Source: Sediminibacterium goheungense (GTDB taxonomy: Bacteria; Bacteroidota; Bacteroidia; Chitinophagales; Chitinophagaceae). From it: a stretch of 64,000 bases of DNA. The notes beneath the pieces were generated by a model. The model saw only the letters and a list, made by a program, of their open reading frames with translations, was not told where the DNA came from and did not search any database. The translations under genes were made by a program, and so were the position numbers. Location of the stretch: positions 186,001 through 250,000 of the forward strand of contig NZ_SNWP01000011.1 of the NCBI RefSeq assembly GCF_004361915.1. Direction: 5' to 3'. How positions within the stretch are numbered: the stretch's first letter is position 1; each line of letters begins with the position of its first letter. Shown in pieces: positions 1 to 9,333 of the stretch.

Positions 1-233
1 AATCGGTGGTTGATGCGAAAATCCATACTGCCTTTTCCCGTAATTTCAACTGTTTGGGTGGTAACAAGGCGGGTGGAATAGAACGTATTCAGTGTGCGTT
101 CTGTTTTGTTCTTGTCTTCTGCGGCACTTGCACTGTCCTGCATTTTAAACAGGTCTACTTGCTGTGCATGGGCAAAAAAATGGGTACAGATCAGGCATAA
201 TACTGCCAGTGACCTTTTTAGCAGGGTCTTCAT
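1..233 (-). CDS. DUF5777-type outer-membrane beta-barrel protein (C-terminus off window)
   Basis: Seen only as the N-terminal 77 codons; the gene runs off the left edge. It opens with a signal peptide (MKTLLKRSLAVLCLICTHFF, then AHAQ). The early mature region has FYSTRLVTTQTVEI followed by GKGSMDFRINHR, which I recognise as the opening of the DUF5777 family of Bacteroidota beta-barrel proteins. The family's function is not established; it often neighbours YceI proteins and c-type cytochromes. Here it lies 26 bp downstream of the YceI gene on the same strand, so the two are probably co-transcribed. The family call rests on this short opening only. Confidence 0.7.
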   Translation of the reverse strand, partial: MKTLLKRSLAVLCLICTHFFAHAQQVDLFKMQDSASAAEDKNKTERTLNTFYSTRLVTTQTVEITGKGSMDFRINHR

Positions 234-259
234 ACAGGTGTTTTATATGGATGAAATGA

Positions 260-790
260 TTACTGGTATTGACAGCTTACCTCAACATCTACTTTCTCAG
301 TAACAGAGGATGCGTCGATTTTGAAATCTTTAAGTGAAATCACAAAAGAGCCACGAGCAGTGGGTTTGCCAGCCTTTATTTCTACAACACCATTCACTGT
401 TACATTTTTAGTAACACCATGCATGGTAAGATCTCCTTTTACACTTACTTTATAACTGCCGTCTTTTGTAAAGTTTACTTCTTTCAGGTTAACGATATTT
501 CCCTTGAAATCTGCCCTGGGAAACTTGGTACTTTCGGCATACTGATCGTTAAAGTGCTCCTGCATTTCTGCCAGCTTGAATTTAAAACCTTTCATCAGCA
601 AGCTGAAAGTGAGCTGGCCATTATCGGCAATCCTGCTGGTTACTTCGTTATTTACGGCTTTAACATCACCATCAGTAGGCGATTCGAATGTAATTCTGCC
701 ATTACGGGTGGCAAAAACTTTTTGCGCATCGGCCTGAAACCCGATGAATAAAAATGCTGTTACAACTGCTAAAATGCTGATCTGCTTCAT
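260..790 (-). CDS. YceI family periplasmic protein
   Basis: A 176-residue secreted protein with signal peptide ending FQADA. It shows the YceI lipocalin-like pattern: an early ITFESPTDGDVKAVNNEV strand region, the FPRADFKGNI core, a GDLTMHGVTKNVTV motif (the usual 'G.LTi.GvTk.v' signature), and a final DFKIDASSV region. YceI proteins bind polyisoprenoid or other lipid-like ligands in the periplasm; the ligand here cannot be read from sequence. It is 19 bp downstream of the OB-fold membrane protein and 26 bp upstream of the DUF5777 gene, so it probably belongs to a three-gene unit. Confidence 0.88.
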   Translation of the reverse strand: MKQISILAVVTAFLFIGFQADAQKVFATRNGRITFESPTDGDVKAVNNEVTSRIADNGQLTFSLLMKGFKFKLAEMQEHFNDQYAESTKFPRADFKGNIVNLKEVNFTKDGSYKVSVKGDLTMHGVTKNVTVNGVVEIKAGKPTARGSFVISLKDFKIDASSVTEKVDVEVSCQYQ

Positions 791-809
791 ACTTACTGTT
801 TGTCCTTTC

Positions 810-1415
810 TTATTTTACTAATACGCCTTCATTGATAACTACATTGGCATCCGGAATATAACCGGTACAAATGCCTTTAAATGTAATGGTATCTCCTGCT
901 TTCAAAGCGCCTGGATCTGTTTTAAATGTACAATTGATCACAAAAAACGGATCGTTCGTTTTAAAATCTACGACAATATTGCCATCCTGGTTTGTCGTTA
1001 CACTCATTACTTCTCCTGTTATCTGAATGGCTTTATCCAGGTAAAGACCGTTTGCCTTGGTTTCGTCTGCTACAAAAGCTTCAAATAACTGTTGTGCTGT
1101 AACCTGTATGCCTTTCTCACTGCTTACATCTCTGTGCTCCCTCGCATACACAAAATACACGGTTAGGCTTACTGAAAGAGCGATTCCTATAAGCCCGATC
1201 CATAAAAGGTTTTTAGCCTTCTGGAAATTGGCCAGTATGTACACCAATAAACCTGCAAATGGAAAGAGCAAAATAGCAAGTAACCACAAGATCTTTGTAT
1301 TATTCTCAATATCAGTACGTCTGAAGACCTGAATCAACGCTAAGATCAAAATAATGATCCAGATGATGCCTGTACAGATCAATCCAGCAACAATACCCGC
1401 AAATTCAAATTGCAT
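810..1415 (-). CDS. Membrane protein with PLDc_N-like region and C-terminal OB-fold
   Basis: A 201-residue protein. Three hydrophobic segments are seen: residues about 5-30, about 42-63 with the WLLAILLFPFAGLLVYILA pattern of PLDc_N (phospholipase D nuclease N-terminal) membrane modules, and about 70-90. The rest, from VTAQQLFEAFVADETKANG, matches the tRNA_anti-like/OB-fold putative lipoprotein family, including KAIQITGEV and GDTITFKGICTGY. The OB-fold part probably sits outside the cytoplasm or at the membrane face; no enzymatic residues are evident. It precedes YceI by 19 bp. The specific role is unknown. Confidence 0.7.
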   Translation of the reverse strand: MQFEFAGIVAGLICTGIIWIIILILALIQVFRRTDIENNTKILWLLAILLFPFAGLLVYILANFQKAKNLLWIGLIGIALSVSLTVYFVYAREHRDVSSEKGIQVTAQQLFEAFVADETKANGLYLDKAIQITGEVMSVTTNQDGNIVVDFKTNDPFFVINCTFKTDPGALKAGDTITFKGICTGYIPDANVVINEGVLVK

Positions 1416-1591
1416 AACTCTATGTTTAGATGGATGAATAAAACCTCAACGACCTGTTTTGTTCACTGTATGGAAAGGTACAGCAGGATGACGAGGAATA
1501 ATTCAATGTTTAAACTGCAATTTAAGCAATCCCATCCATACCAACAATTACGAATGCCTCTGTAAAAGGTTGCTTTTGCCCTAAAATTCTG

Positions 1592-2206
1592 TTATTTCAC
1601 ATATTGCTGAACGGGTAGACGATTGGCAATGCTACGGGCCAGGGTCATTTCATCGGCATATTCCAACTCACCGCCAAAAGCAATGCCCCTGGCAATGGTG
1701 GTTACCCGGCAGGGTAAATGAGCCAGTTTTTTCTGGATATAGTAAATAGTAGTATCACCCTGAATATTCGGGTTAAGGGCAAAAACCAATTCTTCCGTTT
1801 CTTCTTTTTCGATACGTGAAACCAAAGATTCGATACTCAATTGATCGGGGCCTATACCATCCAGCGGAGAAATAATACCTCCAAGCACATGGTAAGCACC
1901 ATTAAACTGCTGGGTACTTTCAATGGCTATTACGTCCCTGATATTCTCTACCACACAAATCAGTTTCTGGTTGCGCATGGAGTTGGCACAGATGGAACAA
2001 ATGTCTCCATCACTGATATTATGGCAACGCTGGCAGAACTTGATATCTCTTCGCATCCTGGCAATGGTTTCACCAAAATGCTGTACATCATTTACTTCCT
2101 GTTTCAGTAGGTGTAAAACCAGTCGCAATGCTGTTTTCTTGCCAATACCAGGCAATTTGGCGAACTGTGCCACCGCATTTTCAAGTAAAGAAGAAGGAAG
2201 TTGCAT
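1592..2206 (-). CDS. recR: Recombination protein RecR
   Basis: A 204-residue protein of normal RecR length. It has the N-terminal helix-hairpin-helix (AVAQFAKLPGIGKKTALRLV, residues about 12-31), a C4 zinc finger (CQRCHNISDGDICSIC, about 57-72), and a Toprim domain starting LICVVEN and continuing through YHVLGGIISPLDGIGPD, with the C-terminal Walker-B-like end. RecR works with RecO and RecF to load RecA at gaps during recombinational repair. It is preceded 94 bp upstream by the Ig-like lipoprotein gene; the gap holds a degenerate heptad-repeat element. Confidence 0.96.
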   Translation of the reverse strand: MQLPSSLLENAVAQFAKLPGIGKKTALRLVLHLLKQEVNDVQHFGETIARMRRDIKFCQRCHNISDGDICSICANSMRNQKLICVVENIRDVIAIESTQQFNGAYHVLGGIISPLDGIGPDQLSIESLVSRIEKEETEELVFALNPNIQGDTTIYYIQKKLAHLPCRVTTIARGIAFGGELEYADEMTLARSIANRLPVQQYVK

Positions 2207-2238
2207 AAAGCAAAGATAGCGACCAAGGGAGTAAGTTT

Positions 2239-2300
2239 CAAGCTACAAGATATGAGTAAGAGAGGCAATTAGCAGCCAGAAGCTCGCAGCTCATAACAGC
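2239..2300. repeat. Degenerate heptad-repeat element after the Ig-like lipoprotein gene
   Basis: On the minus strand this region reads in 7-bp steps of GAGC/TAGC-type units and begins directly at the TAA stop codon of the gene at 2301-3719. Inverted pairing is weak: only short AAGCT/AGCTT matches are seen. It is the least regular member of the family described at 9816, 37387 and 41278. Confidence 0.45.
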
Positions 2301-3719
2301 TTACTGCAAAGCAATCGTAACCTCATTATCCCAATTGGCGCGTATATTGAGTGTTCTGGGTATGCTTATCACACGTTCGGGCTGTTGTTTTTTCCCTGCA
2401 CTGAAATGTCCGGTATCCCATTTGCCATTTTTATTGGTATCGTACAATATTCTTACATCATAGGTTCCGGGTTTAAACCTTTTAATGGTAAAATCGTTCA
2501 CAGTTACCGGATAAGAGGCAGTGATCTCCTCATTTTTTACCAGTTGAATAATGGGGTGCAATGAGGTGTCTATATTCGGAAGGCGAAAACGAACCGTACC
2601 GTATTCTGTTTCTTTACGTGATAGAATGGTTACGGTATCAGATTTTGGTAGGGTAACTGCATTTGTATCGGCCAATGCTTCTTTCTGCATAATCAGCTTA
2701 TAAACCATATTTTCTTTCCACGGATAATCAATGATGAGCTTCTTCCGTGTAGAGTCAAGGTTAACCTTATAACCTTGTATCGCTTTGAAATTGCTGTCCA
2801 GTAATGCTATTTTAGTGGTATCAACAGCGAATAATTTTCTGTTGAAATACAGGGGCAGGTCACTCATCAGGTCCTGCTGACCATTGTCGAAAACCGGCAG
2901 GTATCGTAAGCGTCTGTCATCCTTCAAAGAAGGAGGCAAGGCCGCACCGGCATCTGTAGCTGTTTTCGCTGGTTTGGGTGATTCAATAAATGCATATAAA
3001 GTATCGCCTGAAGTATTGCCGTTTATGGTAACCGGTCCATTCCGGAAAGCAAATAATTCAGTGCTGTCAAATACTTTATTATAGCTGTTTTTATTTACTA
3101 CATAGGCAGCAAAAGTACCAGCAGGCAGGTTTTTGAAACTGAATTCACCCTTACCATTCAGTCTGGTATAAAAACGGGGCTGTAATTTTTGAATGGCCGA
3201 ATCGGAAAGATCCCGGTGAAGTACTACCCAAAGTGTACTATCTATTTTTCCTGTTTCTGCAACGATCACTTTACCAGCGTAGGTATTGAAATCAATAGTG
3301 GGACCCGTTGAAAAAACATACCGGAAGTTTCTGGCAATATTTTCTTCATTCACATCCTTGATGGCTGATCCGAAGTCGATGGAATAAGTGGTATTGGGTT
3401 CAAGCGAATCACGAAACTTAATTGTAACATTTCTTAGTTTGTAATCAGCAGCGGGTGTGGACTTAAGTACGGGAGAATAAATAATATTTTCCGAAGTATT
3501 GTCCAGTTCTACAAACTCATCGAAACTAAGGGTAATGTTTTTGGTTTTTACGTTAACGGCAGAATCTTTCGGCAGGGCCATTACCAGCCTGGGTGGTAAA
3601 CTATCTCTATCGCCGCCACTGGGTGGCACAATATTGGCGCAGGATCCTGCGAACATAACCACCGATACAAGCAGTATCAGTAATTGAACAAATGAACTGG
3701 TAGATAACTTTCGTTTCAT
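2301..3719 (-). CDS. Ig-like (Big_5) domain lipoprotein
   Basis: A 472-residue putative lipoprotein. The chosen start gives MKRKLSTSSF followed by a hydrophobic stretch and the lipobox FAGSC; an upstream ATG at 3809 would overlap the helicase gene and place 30 residues before the signal peptide, so it is rejected. The first mature residues (PPSGGDRDSLPPRLV) and the strand pattern NITLSFDEFVELDN, then NTTYSIDFGSAIKD, are typical of the Bacteroidota Big_5 Ig-like family. A second part has SFKNLPAGTFAAYVVN and a C-terminal GTYDVRILYDTNKNGKWDTG motif. It is probably anchored at the outer membrane. The function of this family is not known. Confidence 0.78.
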   Translation of the reverse strand: MKRKLSTSSFVQLLILLVSVVMFAGSCANIVPPSGGDRDSLPPRLVMALPKDSAVNVKTKNITLSFDEFVELDNTSENIIYSPVLKSTPAADYKLRNVTIKFRDSLEPNTTYSIDFGSAIKDVNEENIARNFRYVFSTGPTIDFNTYAGKVIVAETGKIDSTLWVVLHRDLSDSAIQKLQPRFYTRLNGKGEFSFKNLPAGTFAAYVVNKNSYNKVFDSTELFAFRNGPVTINGNTSGDTLYAFIESPKPAKTATDAGAALPPSLKDDRRLRYLPVFDNGQQDLMSDLPLYFNRKLFAVDTTKIALLDSNFKAIQGYKVNLDSTRKKLIIDYPWKENMVYKLIMQKEALADTNAVTLPKSDTVTILSRKETEYGTVRFRLPNIDTSLHPIIQLVKNEEITASYPVTVNDFTIKRFKPGTYDVRILYDTNKNGKWDTGHFSAGKKQQPERVISIPRTLNIRANWDNEVTIALQ

Positions 3720-3780
3720 GAATGATGCAAACTTACAGGCTTTCCTCCTTAGTGGGCTGTGCTTCGGATGAAAATTCCTG

Positions 3781-6700
3781 TTAATCATCTGTTTCTTCAG
3801 CAGTATCATGTAAAGCCACTACCATTTCATTGGTTTTTACAAACTGGCACCAGCGGCATTCTTCTTTACCACAACCCGTATAAAAATCTCTCGCCTGAAT
3901 ACTACCCCATACTTTTTCTATTTGTTGGGTAACTGTAGTGATATCGCTTTCGGTAATGATTCTTTTTTCTTTCAGATAACCTTTCTTTTTGTCTGGTTCA
4001 ATAAAATCGAACTCTGCACTTACCGCCTGCCAGTTTTTAGCCGGATAATGATCAACCAGTATTTTATAAAAAACAGCCTGACGCCAGTAATCCTCGCCAT
4101 TCGGTTCTTTTTCATTGGGAGGGTTCAATTTTTTAATACCTTTTTCTGCATCACCGGTTTTATAATCTACCACATTCACCTGTTTGCCATCGAATTCCAG
4201 TTTATCAAGTTTCCCTTTTAATGGAATACCCTTTACGGTTACATTTCGGATATTGGTTTCCACTGCTACGATCTTATTCCATTCGTTACTGTAGCGGTGA
4301 TAGTATTCCTGTAACACCTGTTCGCCCTGCTCCATTCGCCTTGCAAATTGTTCTTTGGTGAAATTTTCTCTGTGGCGGTTCATGTACCATTTGAAATCGC
4401 CGATAAACTCCTGTACATCCGGAAAAACCTGTTCGCGCTGTTGCATTTTCTGGAATAACGATTGTAATGCATGGTGAACGGCGGATCCAAACTCCGTCGC
4501 TTCAGACTTGCCGGAAGGAACACGCACGAGGTTATTAAAGTAAAACTGTAACGGACATTTCAGGTAGTTATTCAATGCCGTTACATTCATCACAAATTTG
4601 TCGAGGAGCTGTGTAATGAAGTCGGCTTCAATTTTTTCGATTTCAGGTTTTTGCTCTTTTTCAAGTGCCAGGATGCTGAATTCGGCAATCGTAGATTCGT
4701 CCAGATTTACCGAAGAAAAAGGCAGTGAATGCTCTTCTCTTATCTCTGCAATAAACATGGATGGTTCAATCTCTTTGCCATCTTTGTTCGTCTTTGCATA
4801 CGAAATATGCAGTTGCTTAGCTGCCCTTGTAATGGCCACATAGAATAACCTGCGCAGTTCTTCTTCTTCACTATGTGCCGGTTGTGAGGAAAAAATAGTA
4901 TCCGGTAAACTATAGCCATCACCACGTTTTCTTTTCTTTTCCCAGTTTGCGGAATTGCAACCTGCGAGAAATACATATTCATACTCGAGCCCCTTGGAAC
5001 CATGTGCAGTTAATAAGTTCACCGCCTGATCTGTTCCACTCACCCTTACCAATGGAAGCGATAACCCTTCTTTTTCCATAAGGTCGAAAATGTTGATGAG
5101 TTGTTGCAGGCTGAGTGTGGGATTACGGTGTGTTTCTTCTTTGATAAAATCAAAAAGCCCGGTAAGCAATTGCAGCAACCAGTGTTTATCCTCACTTCGC
5201 ATAATAAAAGACAATACACCCGCTTCCCTGATGATATTTTCAAATAATTGCTGAAGGGTACAGTTGGGTACATCTTTAATGAGTTGCTCAAGTGCCGATT
5301 GGGCATTTCTTAAACCGGCAATTTCCTGGCTGAACAGATCAGGTAACGGACCCTGCAATTTTTCTGCTATGAGTTGTCGCAGTGATATCTTTTTGTCACC
5401 AAATCTCCTGTCTGCTACTTCTGCACTTAACTTGGCAATTTCAATCGGAGGAATACCAAACCAGTTATAGTGTAGAATTTCGAACAGCATTTCATCGCCA
5501 CCAAAAGGAATATCATGCTCAGCCGCAAGGTATCTTAAAACCTCTACCAGTTGTTTACCCAATGGCTCCTGAAGAATATTTACATTCCGTTTGCTGTAAA
5601 CAGGAATTCTTTTTTGCTGGAAATACCGTGCCAGTTCTTCCCCATATTTATTCTCGCGATAAATGATGCTGATATGTCCGGGCTGGACCCCCTGCTGTAT
5701 TAATGACGCTACCTGAAGGGTAATATGTATCATTTCCTGCCGTGGATTTGCATACTCAAATACCTGCGGAAGTTCTTTTAACTGATTGAGTTGTGTGTTG
5801 GCAGCAATCAGTTCTTTATTTAAACCTTCTAATTTATTTACGAGTCTTTCCTGGTTTCTTTCTATAAGCGTTTTTGCCGTATCCAATATGGGTTGGGTGG
5901 AACGATAGTTATTGGTTAAAATAACGGTATGCAAGGCTTCTACATATTGCCTGGCAAAAGCTTCCATATTCTCAACATTGGCACCCTGAAAACGGTAAAT
6001 GCTCTGGTCATCATCTCCCACAACAAAAATATTCGGCACTTCCCAGTAATTGATGAGGAGTTTGATCAATTCATTTTGTGTACCACTGGTATCCTGAAAC
6101 TCGTCTACTAAAATATACTGGTATTGTTCCTGATAACGGGCCAACAGGTTCTTGTTGTTTTTGAAAGCGTCGATCACCCAGTTAATCATATCATCAAAAT
6201 CATAACGATTTCTTTGGCGCATCATTTGCTGGAAGCGGGAGAATTCGTCTACGGCAGCACGTAGTTTTTCCATCTTCTCTGTTTCTTCATCAATCTTATT
6301 CTTTTTAAGATCTCCCTTTTTATTGACCCCGCTATTGCGCTGATAAATAAAAGCTTCTCTGGTAGGTAATTCTGTAATGTATACGTCAATCCGCGATTTA
6401 ATAAAATCTGCTGTCCAACCCTCTCTTTTCATGGTACTGAACAATTGCTGCAGGTTCTTGATCTCATAATACACATCACCCCTGTAACGTTTCAGTGCAT
6501 GGTTTTTGGGGAAGCCATCAATCAGTTCTTTGAGTAGAGCAATTCTTTCCAGATCAGAGATAGGATCCAGTGACGTTTTTTCAAACATGGAAAGATTATC
6601 CTGGATCACATCATTGCAAAAAGCATGGAATGTGCAGATATTAACCTTATAAGCATCTGGACCAATAAAACCCAGTAACCGCTTACGCATGGCTACCACA

Positions 6701-6921
6701 CCGGCATCTGTATAAGTAAGACAAAGGATGTTTTCTGGCTGTGTATCGGTTTCGAGCCGCAGCTTACCGATTCTGGCTCCCAATATCTGCGTTTTGCCGG
6801 TGCCGGGTCCGGCGATTACCATTACGGGTCCTTCCAGCGTATCTACAGCGTTTCTTTGCTGTTCGTTAAGGCCCTCATATATTTTCCTGAATTGTGCCAG
6901 TTGCTGTTCACGGGTAATCAT
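3781..6921 (-). CDS. UvrD/Rep-type superfamily 1 helicase fused to a PD-(D/E)XK Fe-S nuclease
   Basis: A 1046-residue protein. Helicase motifs are complete: Walker A GPGTGKTQ (about 38-45), motif Ia FCNDV region, Walker B LVDEFQDT (about 283), GDDDQSIYRFQGA (motif III), LTAHGSKGLEYEYVFL (motif V) and RRLFYVAITRA (motif VI). The C-terminal third has the RecB-type nuclease: GSAVHHALQ, then VVDYKTGD near residue 917. Four cysteines, one in LKCPLQFY and three in CGKEECRWC, match the [4Fe-4S] staple of AddB/Cas4-like nucleases. It probably processes DNA ends or repairs breaks, like AddAB/RecBCD. No AddB-like partner gene is adjacent. Confidence 0.92.
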   Translation of the reverse strand: MITREQQLAQFRKIYEGLNEQQRNAVDTLEGPVMVIAGPGTGKTQILGARIGKLRLETDTQPENILCLTYTDAGVVAMRKRLLGFIGPDAYKVNICTFHAFCNDVIQDNLSMFEKTSLDPISDLERIALLKELIDGFPKNHALKRYRGDVYYEIKNLQQLFSTMKREGWTADFIKSRIDVYITELPTREAFIYQRNSGVNKKGDLKKNKIDEETEKMEKLRAAVDEFSRFQQMMRQRNRYDFDDMINWVIDAFKNNKNLLARYQEQYQYILVDEFQDTSGTQNELIKLLINYWEVPNIFVVGDDDQSIYRFQGANVENMEAFARQYVEALHTVILTNNYRSTQPILDTAKTLIERNQERLVNKLEGLNKELIAANTQLNQLKELPQVFEYANPRQEMIHITLQVASLIQQGVQPGHISIIYRENKYGEELARYFQQKRIPVYSKRNVNILQEPLGKQLVEVLRYLAAEHDIPFGGDEMLFEILHYNWFGIPPIEIAKLSAEVADRRFGDKKISLRQLIAEKLQGPLPDLFSQEIAGLRNAQSALEQLIKDVPNCTLQQLFENIIREAGVLSFIMRSEDKHWLLQLLTGLFDFIKEETHRNPTLSLQQLINIFDLMEKEGLSLPLVRVSGTDQAVNLLTAHGSKGLEYEYVFLAGCNSANWEKKRKRGDGYSLPDTIFSSQPAHSEEEELRRLFYVAITRAAKQLHISYAKTNKDGKEIEPSMFIAEIREEHSLPFSSVNLDESTIAEFSILALEKEQKPEIEKIEADFITQLLDKFVMNVTALNNYLKCPLQFYFNNLVRVPSGKSEATEFGSAVHHALQSLFQKMQQREQVFPDVQEFIGDFKWYMNRHRENFTKEQFARRMEQGEQVLQEYYHRYSNEWNKIVAVETNIRNVTVKGIPLKGKLDKLEFDGKQVNVVDYKTGDAEKGIKKLNPPNEKEPNGEDYWRQAVFYKILVDHYPAKNWQAVSAEFDFIEPDKKKGYLKEKRIITESDITTVTQQIEKVWGSIQARDFYTGCGKEECRWCQFVKTNEMVVALHDTAEETDD

Positions 6922-7161
6922 GGAATAAAGATAGTTGAAACAGGAGAACAGCAGAAGTGGGGATACAGCATGATTTGGTAGAATGGCGCCTGGAATGATT
7001 TTTTTGCAGGGAGAAAGGAAGAAGGGGAGTTGTATAACAGTTGATTAACTAATTGCCAATATGAATGGGAATGGTCACTTCATTTGCTTTTTTAAATAGC
7101 AGAAGCACCCTCATGAACTGAACATTTTGGTTGATGGGCTGTTATAAGTTGAAAGAGTAGC
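6922..7161. other. Intergenic region between divergent helicase and SRPBCC genes
   Basis: This 240-bp gap separates two divergently transcribed genes, so promoters for both must lie here. I see no hairpin, repeat or small coding region that I would defend. A GAAAGAG sequence a few bases before the ATG at 7162 could serve as its ribosome binding site. Confidence 0.4.
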
Positions 7162-7662
7162 ATGTCGAAAGTATATTCATTGAAAACAGTGCAACGGATA
7201 CCCATATCCTTGGATACTGCATGGAATTTTTTTAGCAGACCGGAAAACCTTAAGGAAATTACGCCTTCCAATCTTGGCTTTAACATCATTAGCAAGCATC
7301 ATGGTGAGCATATGTACCAGGGGCAGGTAATTGAATACAAGGTTAGCCCTCTACTGGGTATTCCCCTTTACTGGATGACGGAAATTACACATGTAGAAGA
7401 CATGAAATTTTTTGTAGACGAACAGCGTTTTGGTCCTTATAGTTTGTGGCATCACCAACACCATTTCAAAGCTATTGATGGCGGTGTGGAGATGACTGAC
7501 ATTGTGCATTACAAATTACCACTCTGGATACTGGGCGATATTGCAAATACCGTAATGGTACGTAGTCAGCTGCGACAAATATTTGCATATCGTTTTTCGG
7601 CGGTTGAAAAACTTTTTGGTATATGGCCAGGTGTACAGAACAGAGAAGTGACTTTTGGTTAA
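7162..7662 (+). CDS. SRPBCC family protein (START-like cyclase/lipid-binding fold)
   Basis: A 166-residue cytoplasmic protein. The opening TVQRIPISLDTAWNFFSRPE, then LKEITPSNLGF, is the usual N-terminus of the SRPBCC family of small hydrophobic-ligand-binding proteins (polyketide cyclase/DUF1857-like members). Later WMTEITHVEDMKFFVDEQ and FGPYSLWHHQHHF, then DIVHYKLPL, fit the beta-sheet and the ligand cavity. No signal peptide or catalytic motif is seen. It stands alone between two minus-strand genes. The ligand is unknown. Confidence 0.82.
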   Translation: MSKVYSLKTVQRIPISLDTAWNFFSRPENLKEITPSNLGFNIISKHHGEHMYQGQVIEYKVSPLLGIPLYWMTEITHVEDMKFFVDEQRFGPYSLWHHQHHFKAIDGGVEMTDIVHYKLPLWILGDIANTVMVRSQLRQIFAYRFSAVEKLFGIWPGVQNREVTFG

Positions 7663-7766
7663 GGTATTATATGGATGGTACCCTGCTTTACACTAACACT
7701 GGCAGATATCGCAAAACTCAATGTATAACAGCCCTAACAAATAGTATAAAGAATCTATAGTAAAGC

Positions 7767-9248
7767 TTAGTATAACAATCTCAGCGGGCTCACATTGTTA
7801 TCCGTATCTACAGAGGCAACCAATATTTTTTTACCCCTGGCTTCAGGATATTTATTGAGATCTATGATAGCGGTTTTATCTCCAACAATAAATTCAATGA
7901 GCTGACTATTTCCAAAGTCCGGGTCTGCAGATCCATGGTTCATGAATACAGCAAAGCCTTTTATTTTTTCTTCTCCTTTATAGGCAAGTTTATAAGTATG
8001 TTCATTGGTTTTTTCTATCAGTGGTTGGGGTGGTATGGTATTGTCGATCCAGAACATAGGGGGTACCAGTGCAGGATATCGGTAATAATTTAGCTGCAAA
8101 CTGTCGTTCCAGCCATTCGGGTTTTTATTGAATATGCTGCTGCTGTAATAAATGCTTCCCTGCGTATTTTCATAACCCCTCAATGCTTTTATCTGCTCAG
8201 GTATTTCATTTCTGTTTTTCCAGGCTGTATTCGATCCTGCTCTGTAAATACCATGGCCAATATATAAATGCCTCTCGTAGCTATGTTCGTTCCACCAGCG
8301 TAGGAGAATATCATAACTCGCTAATTTATGTCCCCTTTCCCAGTATAATTGTGGTACGATATAATCAATCCATCCCTTTTGTAGCCAAAGTAATACATCT
8401 GCATACAATTCATCATAATTGGTTGGGCCGGAGCGGGTTTCACTACCCATCGGATCCTGGCTCTTATTGCGCCATACACCAAATGGACTGATACCGAATT
8501 TTACTTTTGGGTTGGCTTTTCTGATCGTTTGTTGTAAGAGTACAATAATACTATCGCAATTACTTCTTCTCCATTCGTCTTTGGTCATTCCTTTTCCATA
8601 TTGTAAAAAAGTAACCTGATCCGGGAACTCACTACCGGGAATTTTATAAGGGTAGAAGTAATCGTCCATATGAATGGCATCAATCTTATACCTTGTTACA
8701 ATGTCTTTTACTACTTCAGCAACATGTTTTCTTACTTCCACCAGACCGGGATTGAAATACTTTTTATCTCCATAATTCACGAACCATTCAGGATGTTGTT
8801 TGGTAATATGATTAGGTGCCACTGATGAACGAAGAATATTAAATACCGCACGATATGGATTGAGCCAGGCATGAAATTCCATTCCACGTTTATGGGTTTC
8901 CGTAATCATAAACTCAAGGGGATCATAATAGGGGCTGGGTGGAAGCCCTTGCTTACCCGTGAGGTACTCACTCCAGGGTTCCAGCGAAGAGGGATAAAAA
9001 GCATCTGATGAAGGTCGGATTTGTACAATCAATGCATTCATGCCATTGCGGTGATGCATTTCAACCATTCTGATGAATTCTGCCTGTTGTTCTGCAACGG
9101 AAAGGGTTCTTTTACTGGGCCAGTCAATATTTTCAACAGTGGCTACCCAAACACCCCGAAACTCATAGTTGGGAGAATACTGGGCAGACAGTTGCAATGC
9201 TTGTGTAGACATAACCAGTATGAGGCAGAAATGCAGCAATAATTTCAT
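7767..9248 (-). CDS. GH10-like (DUF187/GHL10) family glycoside hydrolase
   Basis: A 493-residue secreted protein with signal peptide ending LQLSAQ. It starts its domain with EFRGVWVATVENIDWPS, the family signature, then LIVQIRPSSDAFYPSSLEPW, GMEFHAWLNPYRA, HMDDYFYPYK and ISPFGVWRN, which follow the beta strands of the (beta/alpha)8 barrel. The acidic residues in HMDDYFYP are likely near the active site. Members are thought to act on glycans such as peptidoglycan-related or surface polysaccharides; the substrate cannot be called. About 90 C-terminal residues form a beta-rich region. Confidence 0.87.
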   Translation of the reverse strand: MKLLLHFCLILVMSTQALQLSAQYSPNYEFRGVWVATVENIDWPSKRTLSVAEQQAEFIRMVEMHHRNGMNALIVQIRPSSDAFYPSSLEPWSEYLTGKQGLPPSPYYDPLEFMITETHKRGMEFHAWLNPYRAVFNILRSSVAPNHITKQHPEWFVNYGDKKYFNPGLVEVRKHVAEVVKDIVTRYKIDAIHMDDYFYPYKIPGSEFPDQVTFLQYGKGMTKDEWRRSNCDSIIVLLQQTIRKANPKVKFGISPFGVWRNKSQDPMGSETRSGPTNYDELYADVLLWLQKGWIDYIVPQLYWERGHKLASYDILLRWWNEHSYERHLYIGHGIYRAGSNTAWKNRNEIPEQIKALRGYENTQGSIYYSSSIFNKNPNGWNDSLQLNYYRYPALVPPMFWIDNTIPPQPLIEKTNEHTYKLAYKGEEKIKGFAVFMNHGSADPDFGNSQLIEFIVGDKTAIIDLNKYPEARGKKILVASVDTDNNVSPLRLLY

Positions 9249-9333
9249 ACTTCAAAGATAAACCAGCTATGATGGTAATGCCTCTGATGTGGAAGAAATA
9301 GAAAAAAGGGTTCCGAAATTAACAATTCAGTAT

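Noticed and set aside
3720..3809. Longer start for the Ig-like lipoprotein
   Set aside because: It would place 30 residues before a good signal peptide and overlap the helicase gene.
7092..7295. A 67-residue minus-strand frame upstream of and inside the SRPBCC gene
   Set aside because: It is antisense to a clear SRPBCC reading frame and shows no family match.
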